A stretch of DNA of 64,000 nucleotides from JBPYCR01 sp051846935 (lineage in GTDB: Bacteria; Bacillota; Bacilli; Bacillales; Amphibacillaceae). The DNA lies in contig NZ_JBPYCS010000001.1 in assembly GCF_051846935.1 (NCBI RefSeq), positions 124,001-188,000 on the forward strand, in the 5' to 3' direction. How positions within the stretch are numbered: position 1 is the first letter of the stretch; every line of letters starts with the position of its first letter. The notes beneath the pieces are model-generated. The model worked only from the letters and a program-made list of their open reading frames with translations, made no database searches and was not told the origin of the DNA. Positions 34,962 to 42,399 of the stretch are shown here, piece by piece. The translations under genes and the position numbers were made by a program.

Positions 34962-36386
34962 ATGAATATAAGCGAAAAAGATATTCAAGCATTGGTTGAA
35001 AAAGTAATCCAAAAGATTGAGCAGCCAAGTGAAAACAAAGCAACTCAGCATGATCAAGCAGTTTCATTTGGCAAAGGCGTGTTTGCAACAGTAGATGAAG
35101 CAGTCCAAGCCGCAAAAGAAGCGAATAAGAAGCTGAAGTCGATATCTTTAGAAACACGAAAAAAGATGATTGAACGAATGAGAGAAACGAGCTTAGAACA
35201 TGCAGAGGCACTAGCTAAGCTTGCTGTTGAAGAAACGGGCTTAGGACGAGTACGTGACAAAATAGCTAAAAATGTGCTAGCAGCAGAAAAAACACCTGGT
35301 ATTGAGGATTTAAATAGTACAACATATACCGGCGATAAAGGTCTTACACTTGTTGAATATGCACCAATTGGCATATTTGGAGCGATTACTCCAACGACAA
35401 ACCCAGGCGCAACAATTATTAATAACAGTATCTCACTTGTAGCAGCCGGCAATGTGGTAGTATACAATCCACATCCAAGTGCAAAGCGAGTTTCCTTGCG
35501 AGCAATGCAGTTATTAAATGAAGCGATTGTACAAGCAGGAGGGCCAGAAAACGTCTTGACATCTGTTGCAGATCCTACAATAGATACGAGTCAGGAAGTA
35601 ATGAATCATGCAGAAATTAATGCCTTGGTCGTTACAGGCGGCGGCGCAGTTGTTCGTGCTGCAATGCGTACAGGGAAAAAGGTCATCGCTGCAGGCCCAG
35701 GAAATCCACCTGCTGTTGTGGATGAAACGGCAGATATTGCTAAAGCGGCAAAGGATATCGTGTTTGGTGCTAGCTTTGATAACAATATTTTGTGTACAGC
35801 AGAAAAGGAAGTACTTGTCGTCGAAGAGGTAGCGATGAAGCTTAAAACAGAAATGGTTAAAAACCATGCTGTTGAACTGAAATCCTATCAATTGGACAAG
35901 TTATTGAAGGTTGTTTTAACAGAAAAAAATGGCCGCTTTTATCCGAACAAAGATTTTGTCGGTAAAGATGCTTCTGTTTTACTTGCAGCAGCAGGGTTGC
36001 CAGCCGAACCTTCCGTTAAGCTGATCATTACAGAAACAACTTTTGATCATCCGTTAGTTCAAACGGAAATGCTAATGCCAATCTTACCGATTGTTAAAGT
36101 TCCTTGCGTGGACAAAGCAATTGAATTGGCATATAAGGCTGAAAAGGGAAATCGTCATACGGCGATGATGCATTCTCAAAACATCGCAAATGTAACAAAA
36201 ATGGCTCAAAAGATTGAAGCAACCATTTTTGTTGCAAATGGCCCATCCGTTGCTGGATTAGGCGTTGACAGTGAAGGATTTACAACATTAACGATTGCAG
36301 GTCCAACGGGCGAAGGATTAACTTCAGCTAAAACGTTTACTAGGCAACGCCGTTGTGTACTCGTTGATGGATTAAGAATTATATAA
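34962..36386 (+). CDS. Microcompartment CoA-acylating aldehyde dehydrogenase
   Basis: The 474-residue enzyme belongs to the PduP/EutE group: GAITPTTNPGATIINNSISL near residue 145, VTGGGAVVRAAM near 225, and the catalytic Cys278 in FDNNILCTAEKE. It oxidises acetaldehyde with NAD and CoA to acetyl-CoA. The N-terminus (MNISEKDIQALVEKVIQKI) is an encapsulation-peptide helix followed by a linker of about 20 residues. In this operon its aldehyde would come from deoxyribose-phosphate aldolase, and PduL would use the acetyl-CoA. GTAGGTGAG precedes the ATG. Confidence 0.95.
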   Translation: MNISEKDIQALVEKVIQKIEQPSENKATQHDQAVSFGKGVFATVDEAVQAAKEANKKLKSISLETRKKMIERMRETSLEHAEALAKLAVEETGLGRVRDKIAKNVLAAEKTPGIEDLNSTTYTGDKGLTLVEYAPIGIFGAITPTTNPGATIINNSISLVAAGNVVVYNPHPSAKRVSLRAMQLLNEAIVQAGGPENVLTSVADPTIDTSQEVMNHAEINALVVTGGGAVVRAAMRTGKKVIAAGPGNPPAVVDETADIAKAAKDIVFGASFDNNILCTAEKEVLVVEEVAMKLKTEMVKNHAVELKSYQLDKLLKVVLTEKNGRFYPNKDFVGKDASVLLAAAGLPAEPSVKLIITETTFDHPLVQTEMLMPILPIVKVPCVDKAIELAYKAEKGNRHTAMMHSQNIANVTKMAQKIEATIFVANGPSVAGLGVDSEGFTTLTIAGPTGEGLTSAKTFTRQRRCVLVDGLRII

Positions 36387-36497
36387 GGAGTGACATAGGT
36401 GAGCGAGAAACAAAAGGAAGAAAAAGCGCAAAAGACAGCTCCTAAGCAAAAGAATTCAAAAACAAAAGCAGCAAGCCAAACTAAAGGAGGAAATACA

Positions 36498-36776
36498 ATG
36501 ACAAGAGAAGCATTAGGAATGATTGAAACAAAAGGATTAGTAGGTGCAATCGAAGCATCAGACGCAATGGTGAAAGCAGCAAACGTTGAATTAGTAGGAA
36601 AAGAATTAGTAGGTGGAGGCATCGTAACCGTAATGGTACGTGGCGATGTTGGTGCAGTAAAAGCGGCAACAGAAGCTGGCGCTGAAGCTTGCCAACGTGT
36701 AGGTGAGCTTATCTCTGTCCATGTCATCCCACGTCCAAATAGTGAAGTAGAATCAATTTTACCGGCTTCTAAGTAG
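36498..36776 (+). CDS. BMC-H shell protein, copy 1
   Basis: The 92-residue protein has the BMC fold: LGMIETKGLVGAIEASDAMV, then VELVGKELVGGGIVTVMVRG, DVGAVKAATEAGAEA and VHVIPRPNSEVE. It forms hexagonal shell tiles. AAAGGAGG seven bases before ATG 36498 sets this start. The frame is also open upstream to GTG 36399, which has its own AAGGAG eight bases before it and would add 33 mostly Lys/Gln/Ala/Thr residues. Two products of the gene are therefore possible. Confidence 0.94.
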   Translation: MTREALGMIETKGLVGAIEASDAMVKAANVELVGKELVGGGIVTVMVRGDVGAVKAATEAGAEACQRVGELISVHVIPRPNSEVESILPASK

Positions 36777-36780
36777 GTAG

Positions 36781-37623
36781 ATGGAAATGTCATTGGAGCA
36801 ACATGTAAAAGATATTGTCCGACAAGCAGTAAAAGATGCTTTAAAGACAAAGGCATTTGATCATACAAACAGGCGTCAACTCGTAATCGCAAACTGGAAA
36901 ATGAATATGACGCTTGAAAAAGCAGTTGCTTTCATTAACCAGTTAGAGACTGAACAGAGCCCGAGCGATGTTGTTATTTGCCCACCATATACTTTGCTTT
37001 ATCCATTAAAAGCATTATTAAATGCGAACAAGAAATCGATTGGAATCGGTGCGCAAAACTTACACACAGCACATGAAGGAGCACATACCGGAGAAATTTC
37101 ATCGGAAATGCTTCAAGACATTGGTTGTGAGTATGTACTTGTTGGACATTCCGAACGTCGTGCTGCTGGAGAGACCGACGCTATGATTCATGAAAAAATA
37201 AAGCGTGCATTGGAAAAAGGTCTAAATCCTATTATATGTGTCGGGGAAACAATTGAACAACGAGAACAACAACTTACTAATGAAGTCGTTAATCAGCAAT
37301 TACTTCATGCATTAGAAGGACTGCAAGATGTATCAAGCGTCATAATTGCATATGAGCCAGTATGGGCGATAGGCAGTGGACGTTCTGCTTCACCAGAGGA
37401 CGCACAAGCAGTTCATGAAGCGATTCGAAAAAGTATTTATACTAAATATGGCTCGTTAGCAAATGCCCTTCCGATTTTATACGGTGGCTCAGTGAAGCCG
37501 ACTAATGCGAGTGCTTTAGCAAATATGAAGGATATTGATGGCTTTCTTGTTGGAGGCGCTAGTTTAGTCGCTGACGATTTTACCCAAATTGTTCAAGCGT
37601 GTTGTAAGGGGATGGATAGATAA
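36781..37623 (+). CDS. Triosephosphate isomerase with encapsulation-peptide extension
   Basis: The 280-residue enzyme has all catalytic residues: Lys40 in ANWKMN, His123 in LVGHSERR and Glu192 in AYEPVWAIGSG. It interconverts glyceraldehyde-3-phosphate and dihydroxyacetone phosphate. The core begins only at about residue 33; the first 30 residues (MSLEQHVKDIVRQAVKDAL from residue 3) form an amphipathic helix and linker like those of the other cargo enzymes. It would remove the triose product of the aldolase inside the shell. The stop overlaps the ATG of the next gene by one base. A housekeeping copy is expected elsewhere in the genome. Confidence 0.93.
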   Translation: MEMSLEQHVKDIVRQAVKDALKTKAFDHTNRRQLVIANWKMNMTLEKAVAFINQLETEQSPSDVVICPPYTLLYPLKALLNANKKSIGIGAQNLHTAHEGAHTGEISSEMLQDIGCEYVLVGHSERRAAGETDAMIHEKIKRALEKGLNPIICVGETIEQREQQLTNEVVNQQLLHALEGLQDVSSVIIAYEPVWAIGSGRSASPEDAQAVHEAIRKSIYTKYGSLANALPILYGGSVKPTNASALANMKDIDGFLVGGASLVADDFTQIVQACCKGMDR

Positions 37624-38084
37624 TGAAGAAGATCGCTATTGGCAGTGATCATGGAGGATTTGAACTAAAGGAAAAAATAAAGAAAGAATTAACTGCAATA
37701 GGATATGAGCTTGTTGATTTCGGGTGCTATGATGGTGAATCCGTTGATTATCCTGATATTGCATTTTTAGTAGCTGAAAGTGTCGCGACAAACGAAGATT
37801 ACGTTGGAATCATTATCGACGGCGTTGGGATAGGCAGTGCGATGACAGCTAACAAAGTACCAGGTGTTCGCTGTGCGGTTTGCTGGGATATTAGTTCGAT
37901 CATTAACAGTAGAGATCATAACAATGCGAATGTCCTTTCCATCGGCGGACAAACTTTAGGGCCTGGATTAGCTGTTCAAATGGTAAAAAAGTGGCTTGAA
38001 ACTGATTTTTCAGGAGGACGTCATGATCGCAGAGTAACAAAGATCATGGAGATTGAAAGTCGTTTTATTGGCCGCGGAAAGTAG
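37623..38084 (+). CDS. RpiB/LacAB-family sugar-phosphate isomerase
   Basis: The 153-residue protein matches RpiB over its full length: KKIAIGSDHGGFELKEKI, DYPDIA, HNNANVLSIGG near residue 100 and GGRHDRRV near 133. The active-site segment reads IIIDGVGIG, with Asp66 and Val68 where E. coli RpiB has Cys66 and Thr68. The mycobacterial alternative base (Glu) is also absent (Ser at that position). It may thus use Asp66 or act on another sugar phosphate. It has no encapsulation peptide. The family interconverts ribose- and ribulose-5-phosphate. Confidence 0.9.
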   Translation: MKKIAIGSDHGGFELKEKIKKELTAIGYELVDFGCYDGESVDYPDIAFLVAESVATNEDYVGIIIDGVGIGSAMTANKVPGVRCAVCWDISSIINSRDHNNANVLSIGGQTLGPGLAVQMVKKWLETDFSGGRHDRRVTKIMEIESRFIGRGK

Positions 38085-38093
38085 GTCTTTGTT

Positions 38094-38372
38094 ATGTATA
38101 TCGGCAAAGTCGTTGGCAACGTCGTGTGTACACAGAAAGATGAAGGATTAAACGGCTTGAAATTATTGGTCGTACAGCCTTTAAAAGATGACCTTACACC
38201 GAAAGGGAAATTACAAATAGCGATCGATACAATGGGGCAAGCGGGAAAAGACGATCTCGTATACTTAGCAAAAAGCGGAGAATCGAGCTTGCCACTAAAG
38301 AAGTATAAACCGCTAGTACCGTCTGACGCAGGAATTATGGGAATTATTGATACGTATAATATACAAGACTAA
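38094..38372 (+). CDS. BMC-P shell vertex protein, copy 2
   Basis: The 92-residue protein has the EutN/CcmL core (YIGKVVGNVVCTQKDEGL, KLLVVQPLKDD, AIDTMGQAGKDDLVYLAKSG, GIMGIIDTYNI). It differs most from the other two copies in the loop after the GxGxxD strand (SSLPLKKYKPLVP), which in pentamers lines the pore or outer face. It starts at ATG 38094, nine bases after the isomerase stop. Confidence 0.93.
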   Translation: MYIGKVVGNVVCTQKDEGLNGLKLLVVQPLKDDLTPKGKLQIAIDTMGQAGKDDLVYLAKSGESSLPLKKYKPLVPSDAGIMGIIDTYNIQD

Positions 38373-38385
38373 GGAGGAAATAAGA

Positions 38386-38658
38386 ATGAATAATGCATTA
38401 GGAATGATTGAAACAAAAGGATTAGTAGGTGCAGTTGAAGCAGCGGATGCAATGATGAAAGCAGCAAACGTAGAATTAGTAGGAAAAGTTCAAGTCGGTG
38501 GTGGCCTTGTAACAGTAATGGTACGTGGAGATGTAGGAGCTGTTAAAGCTGCTACGGAAGCAGGAGCAGAGGCAGCTGGTCGTGTAGGCGAATTCTTGTC
38601 CGTACATGTTATTCCACGCCCACATCAAGAAGTTGAAAAAATGCTACCTAAGCTATAA
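38386..38658 (+). CDS. BMC-H shell protein, copy 2
   Basis: The 90-residue hexamer subunit (ALGMIETKGLVGAVEAADAM, GGGLVTVMVRGDVGAVKAA, VHVIPRPHQEVEK) is close to copy 1 at 36498, at both protein and DNA level, and looks like a recent duplicate. AAGGAGG precedes ATG 38386; an in-frame codon further upstream has no site, so unlike copy 1 it has only one start. The last base of its stop is the first base of the next gene. Confidence 0.95.
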   Translation: MNNALGMIETKGLVGAVEAADAMMKAANVELVGKVQVGGGLVTVMVRGDVGAVKAATEAGAEAAGRVGEFLSVHVIPRPHQEVEKMLPKL

Positions 38659-38927
38659 TGAAGCTTGCTAAAGTAATCGGCAATGTAGTTGCTACTGCTA
38701 AAACAGAAAGCCACTACCGATTAAAATTGATGGTTGTCGAGCCGGTCGATCATAACGGACAGACAGTTGGAGATTCTTTTATTGCTGTTGATCGTGCACA
38801 AGCAGGAATTGGCGATTATGTACTTATCCTTGAAGAAGGCGGATCAGCGAGAAAAATACTGAATGATCCAGAAGGCGCTGTCGATGCTATTATTGTAGGA
38901 ATTGTAGATAAAATTGAGGAACAATAA
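38658..38927 (+). CDS. BMC-P shell vertex protein, copy 3
   Basis: The 89-residue protein has the EutN/CcmL core: KLAKVIGNVVATAKTESHY, KLMVVEPVDHNGQ, AVDRAQAGIGDYVLILEEGGSAR and AIIVGIVDKIEE. The ATG overlaps the BMC-H stop by one base, so shell tile and vertex protein are translationally coupled. With three BMC-P and two BMC-H genes the shell has no trimeric BMC-T component encoded here. Confidence 0.94.
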   Translation: MKLAKVIGNVVATAKTESHYRLKLMVVEPVDHNGQTVGDSFIAVDRAQAGIGDYVLILEEGGSARKILNDPEGAVDAIIVGIVDKIEEQ

Positions 38928-38964
38928 CGTTAAAAATCAGAAAATACATCGGAGGTGAGTTCAG

Positions 38965-39774
38965 GTGAGTGTGGAAATGGACAAATTGGTTGAACAAATT
39001 ACTGCACAGGTAATGAGTAAAATATCAAATACGAGCAGTACAAAGGAAAATAACGAAAACAAAGCGGCGCAAAGTAAGCCAGCCGTTTATCAAAATCAAC
39101 TAATCACTGGTGCGCAAATCGCCCGGATGATTGACCATACATTATTAAAACCTGAAGCTACAAAAGAACAAATTATTACATTATGTGAGGAAGCAGCGGA
39201 GTTTCAATTTGCGACAGTTTGTGTAAACCCTGGCTGGGTTCCAACAGCAGCGAAACAACTTGCTGGAACAAACGTTGGAATAACAACTGTAATCGGCTTT
39301 CCACTAGGTGCAACAAGCACCTTTACAAAAATTGCAGAAACGCGAGATGCAATTGCATCTGGGGCTACAGAAATTGATATGGTTATTAACATCGGTGCCT
39401 TGAAATCAGGCGACCACGATACGGTTAAAAAAGACATTGAAGGTGTCGTTCTAGCTGCTGGTGGCCAGGCCGTAGTTAAAGTTATTATTGAAACCGGCTT
39501 TTTAACCGATGAAGAAAAGAAGAAGGCTTGTATGCTTTCTAAAATGGCTGGTGCTGACTTCGTAAAAACATCAACAGGATTTGGACCAGGTTGTGCAACG
39601 CCAGAAGATATTGCATTAATGCGAGAAACTGTAGGACCAGATATTGGCGTGAAGGCTTCCGCATGTGTAAGAGATTTAGACACGGCAAGAAGTATGATTG
39701 CAGCAGGAGCTACTCGAATTGGCGCAAGCTCTGGTAAAGAGATTGTCAAAGGTGGCAAAGGAAGCGGTTATTAA
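38965..39774 (+). CDS. deoC: Deoxyribose-phosphate aldolase with encapsulation peptide
   Basis: The 269-residue class I aldolase has the Schiff-base Lys201 in GADFVKTSTGFG, Lys172 in AVVKVIIETG and Asp138 in TEIDMVINIG. It cleaves 2-deoxyribose-5-phosphate to acetaldehyde and glyceraldehyde-3-phosphate. The core begins at about residue 47 (ITGAQIARMIDHTLLKPEA); before it is a 20-residue helix (MDKLVEQITAQVMSKI) and a Ser/Asn/Lys-rich linker, typical of cargo targeting. GTG 38965 follows GGAGGTGAG. It is the last gene of the operon and defines the substrate of the microcompartment. Confidence 0.95.
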   Translation: MSVEMDKLVEQITAQVMSKISNTSSTKENNENKAAQSKPAVYQNQLITGAQIARMIDHTLLKPEATKEQIITLCEEAAEFQFATVCVNPGWVPTAAKQLAGTNVGITTVIGFPLGATSTFTKIAETRDAIASGATEIDMVINIGALKSGDHDTVKKDIEGVVLAAGGQAVVKVIIETGFLTDEEKKKACMLSKMAGADFVKTSTGFGPGCATPEDIALMRETVGPDIGVKASACVRDLDTARSMIAAGATRIGASSGKEIVKGGKGSGY

Positions 39775-39869
39775 AAGGTTTGTTAGCTTACTACTAATAA
39801 ATACAAAGATCGCACAGGCATGATGTCTTTCATGCTCTTATTAAAGGCTGTCTTAAGAATAACTAAACG

Positions 39870-39923
39870 AAAAAAGAGTAGTGTCATCATGAAGTCATTT
39901 ATCATGAGACACCGCTCTTTTTT
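39870..39923 (+). terminator. Terminator of the microcompartment operon
   Basis: AAAAAAGAGTAGTGTCATCATGA pairs, with a few mismatches, with the segment ending GACACCGCTCTTTTTT. Long stem with T-run about 95 bases after deoC. Confidence 0.8.
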
Positions 39924-40096
39924 GACTCTACAATAAATAGTGTTGGTGAAGAAAATTCACTAACACTATTTTTCAGTATAAAAATAGAAAAGTTTTACTC
40001 AATATACAAGATAAAAACATTACGATTGTAGAAGATTCTATTCAAATTAAGAAACATCAAGGAATCATGACCAAGTTTATTCCAGCTAAACTTACC
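39924..40096 (+). mobile_element. ISL3-family element remnant, left end only
   Basis: GACTCTACAATAAATAGTGTTGGTG at the left resembles the terminal repeat at 6510. The part 39988-40096 is nearly identical (two or three differences) to 5132-5240, the first codons of the defective ISL3 transposase. All downstream transposase sequence is missing. It supplies the left end that the copy at 5104-6510 has lost. Confidence 0.85.
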
Positions 40097-40752
40097 AATA
40101 TATGACATTGGTTAAGAAAAACACATTACTTTTTGGCAGGGAAATGTGAGGGAAATTCACCAGTATGAGTAAAATATTTGTGGGGGAACAGATGCACGAA
40201 TCTAACTCGATAATATGTGATCAATTTTACTTCGAACGATATACACATGAATAACACCGTTGATTTTCACTGCAGGTGGATGCTTTCCGCGGGCACGGAA
40301 AGCGTAGTGTATATCTACTGCGGTCGGTAGGAATCAATATTAAATTAACGAATACAAAGAGAGGTTTTTTAACTTCTTAAAATAACACCCACAAATACGT
40401 GACTCAATCAATTCACTAACGTCATTTGACAAGAACCTTTTTTTATACCATTATTTACAAATTTGGATTGACGAAAATTGTGAGAGGATTTTTAGCAGGA
40501 TCGTATGTAATATTCCTTTTCTGCTTTTCGTACAATTTATTTTAAATTTTGTAACAGACTGATTGGAAGTACTATCGCGTTCACACTTTCTTTTGCAATT
40601 TTAAAATTGGCTTTTTAATAAGTTCTCTATTTCCGTTCAACTGAAATGCTCGCCAAATATGCATAAAATTTCTATGACTTAACCTCGTCTTAACCTTCAT
40701 GCTTTAAAATAAACAATGATTTAATAAATCTTTATAGAAGGAGTTATGTGCG
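40097..40752. other. Gene-free region with dispersed repeat
   Basis: About 650 bases without a credible gene. GCTTTCCGCGGGCACGG at 40282-40298 is an exact copy of 15834-15850 and lies in a short GC-rich hairpin-like patch (40270-40330). The rest is AT-rich; nothing else recognised apart from AAGGAG before the lipoprotein gene. Confidence 0.55.
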
Positions 40753-41334
40753 ATGAAGCATTTTAGCATAGGTGTACTTTTCGTACTTATTAGTTTGTTG
40801 ACAGGATGTAATATTCCAATAGGCGAAGATGGCGAGTCCGTTGAAATATCAAAAGATGGCGCAACGATAACGAATGATGAAGGTAAAGAGGCGGCCATAA
40901 ATATTGATAAAGATGAAGGGTCGATGACAATCAGTGGAGAGGATGGCGATTTAAATATTGGGGTCAATTCTGAAATTCCAGAAGGGTTTCCTTCAGATAT
41001 ACCTATTCCAGATGATATAACGATCGTATCTAGTGCTTCTATTGATAACGATACAGAAAGAGGTTCATCGGTCAATTTTTTATCTGATGGCAATTATGAT
41101 GATATAGTAAAGTTATACTCCGATTATTTTGCAAGTGGTGACTTTGAAAATATTGCAGATGGAGATTCACATGAAGGTGTTGATCAAATGACAGCTGCTA
41201 TGACGGATGCCGGCATAGAAATGGAAGTATTTATGGGGCAAAAAGCAAATGAATCCTATGTAGTGTCCGTTCAAAATAGTCCCGATTTAGGGGGAGTAAA
41301 TGTAAGTATTACACATTCAGTTATTGAAAAATAG
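40753..41334 (+). CDS. Acidic lipoprotein of unknown function
   Basis: The 193-residue protein has a signal peptide with lipobox LLTGC (Cys at residue 19). A very acidic, repetitive segment follows (residues 24-75, rich in Asp, Glu, Gly, Ile), then a domain with PEGFPSDIPIPDD, VNFLSDGNYDDIVKLYSDYF and a C-terminal strand. The last part recalls small secreted Bacillales domains that follow a similar FPxDxPxP motif, of unknown role. AGAAGGAG precedes the ATG. It is a single gene with no linked partner. Confidence 0.8.
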   Translation: MKHFSIGVLFVLISLLTGCNIPIGEDGESVEISKDGATITNDEGKEAAINIDKDEGSMTISGEDGDLNIGVNSEIPEGFPSDIPIPDDITIVSSASIDNDTERGSSVNFLSDGNYDDIVKLYSDYFASGDFENIADGDSHEGVDQMTAAMTDAGIEMEVFMGQKANESYVVSVQNSPDLGGVNVSITHSVIEK

Positions 41335-41651
41335 TGGATTTTCGGATTTATGTATAGAAAATGAGGAAGGCTCTCCAACATGAGCGAATGGATATGCGAG
41401 ACTTCTTCAGAGAAAGTTCCAGCGGAAAGATAGAGAAAGGTGAGACCCTACAATGCGTAGCAAGCGGAGGCTCACCATTCGACCGCGGAAAGCACGTATA
41501 TTCGATGAGCGGTAATGTTAGAAAATTTATCCTTCTACAATATTTTATGGATACCCATAATAGCATAGTGAATGGAAGAAAGCGGATGAAGAATGGTAGT
41601 GTACTCCATTTCTTCATACGCTTTTTCGCAGTGTGGCAGTGTGTTAAATAA
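41335..41651. repeat. Dispersed intergenic repeat, second copy
   Basis: About 315 bases with no gene. The part 41454-41540 matches 25887-25975 in the same orientation. Open frames crossing it on either strand are not credible. Confidence 0.5.
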
Positions 41652-42344
41652 ATGAGTGAATTTTATAATTCCAAGCCCATAATATCTGTATTTATACGCT
41701 ATGTTAAACGAATTCCGACAATAAAAGATTTAATTAGACGCCTTAACCATGACATAGCTTTTAAAATCAACTGTGTTTTTTTAGAATCTGACGAAATACC
41801 ATCTGAGGCTTCTTTTCTCGACGCTTATCGAAATTGAGTGAATCGAGTACTTTAGAGAAAGTCCAAGAAAGTCTTGTTCTTCAAGCAATCAAAGCAGGCT
41901 ATATCAATGAGATACTGTCGCGATTGCTGCAACCCATTGTGAGGCTCGCGATCAGGCTCCGCCAAAGAAGAAAAAAACAAATCTGAACCTAAGAAACGTG
42001 GGCGTCAATCAAAGGAAGAGCGTGAACAATGGGTAAAAGAAAAGGCTGAAAGAGAAGTTAACTTGCCTATCTATAACCAAGAAACAGAGGTTGCATAGCA
42101 ACACCAACTCGTCTGTGTGGAATTCGGATCCACGCAGACTCCTGCAGGTAAAGCAACAGCCGAAAATCCACTTTAAAAGTTTCGGTAAAAACGTTTAAAA
42201 TTAGTTGAGGCGTTGCCTGCGGAAAGCGGAGTCGATCCGGATGGAACACAGCAGACACCAATCTAGCTTTAAATTTTTAAGTGGGCTTTAGAATTCTGTT
42301 GTTTTGTGATTTTTTAAAAATGGCAATTATGAAATTGACTCAAA
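41652..42344 (+). mobile_element. IS1182-family remnant, copy 1
   Basis: 41652-41837 encodes the transposase segment TIKDLIRRLNHDIAFKINCVF and SDEIPSEASF; after a frameshift, about 41820-42085 encodes SKLSESSTLEKVQESLVLQA and, further on in yet another frame, KKRGRQSKEER. The catalytic half is missing: sequence jumps to the right end (GGTTGCATAGCAACACCAAC from 42090), which also occurs at 58571-58710. A further 115-base palindromic insert lies at 42120-42234. Clearly inactive debris. Confidence 0.8.
42120..42234. repeat. Palindromic 115-base insert within the IS1182 remnant
   Basis: Compared with the same region at 58571-58710, this copy has about 115 extra bases between GTCTGTGTG and ATCCGGATGG. 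The insert's ends are imperfectly inverted (GGATCCACGCAGACTCCTGC at the left; GCGGAAAGCGGAGTCGATCC at the right) and include the GCGGAAAGC core of the other GC-rich repeats. It behaves like a small non-autonomous element. Confidence 0.65.
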
Positions 42345-42399
42345 TATATGATTTATTTCAGTAGATAGAAATTGAACATGTCTGTAGTATTGTCGATGT

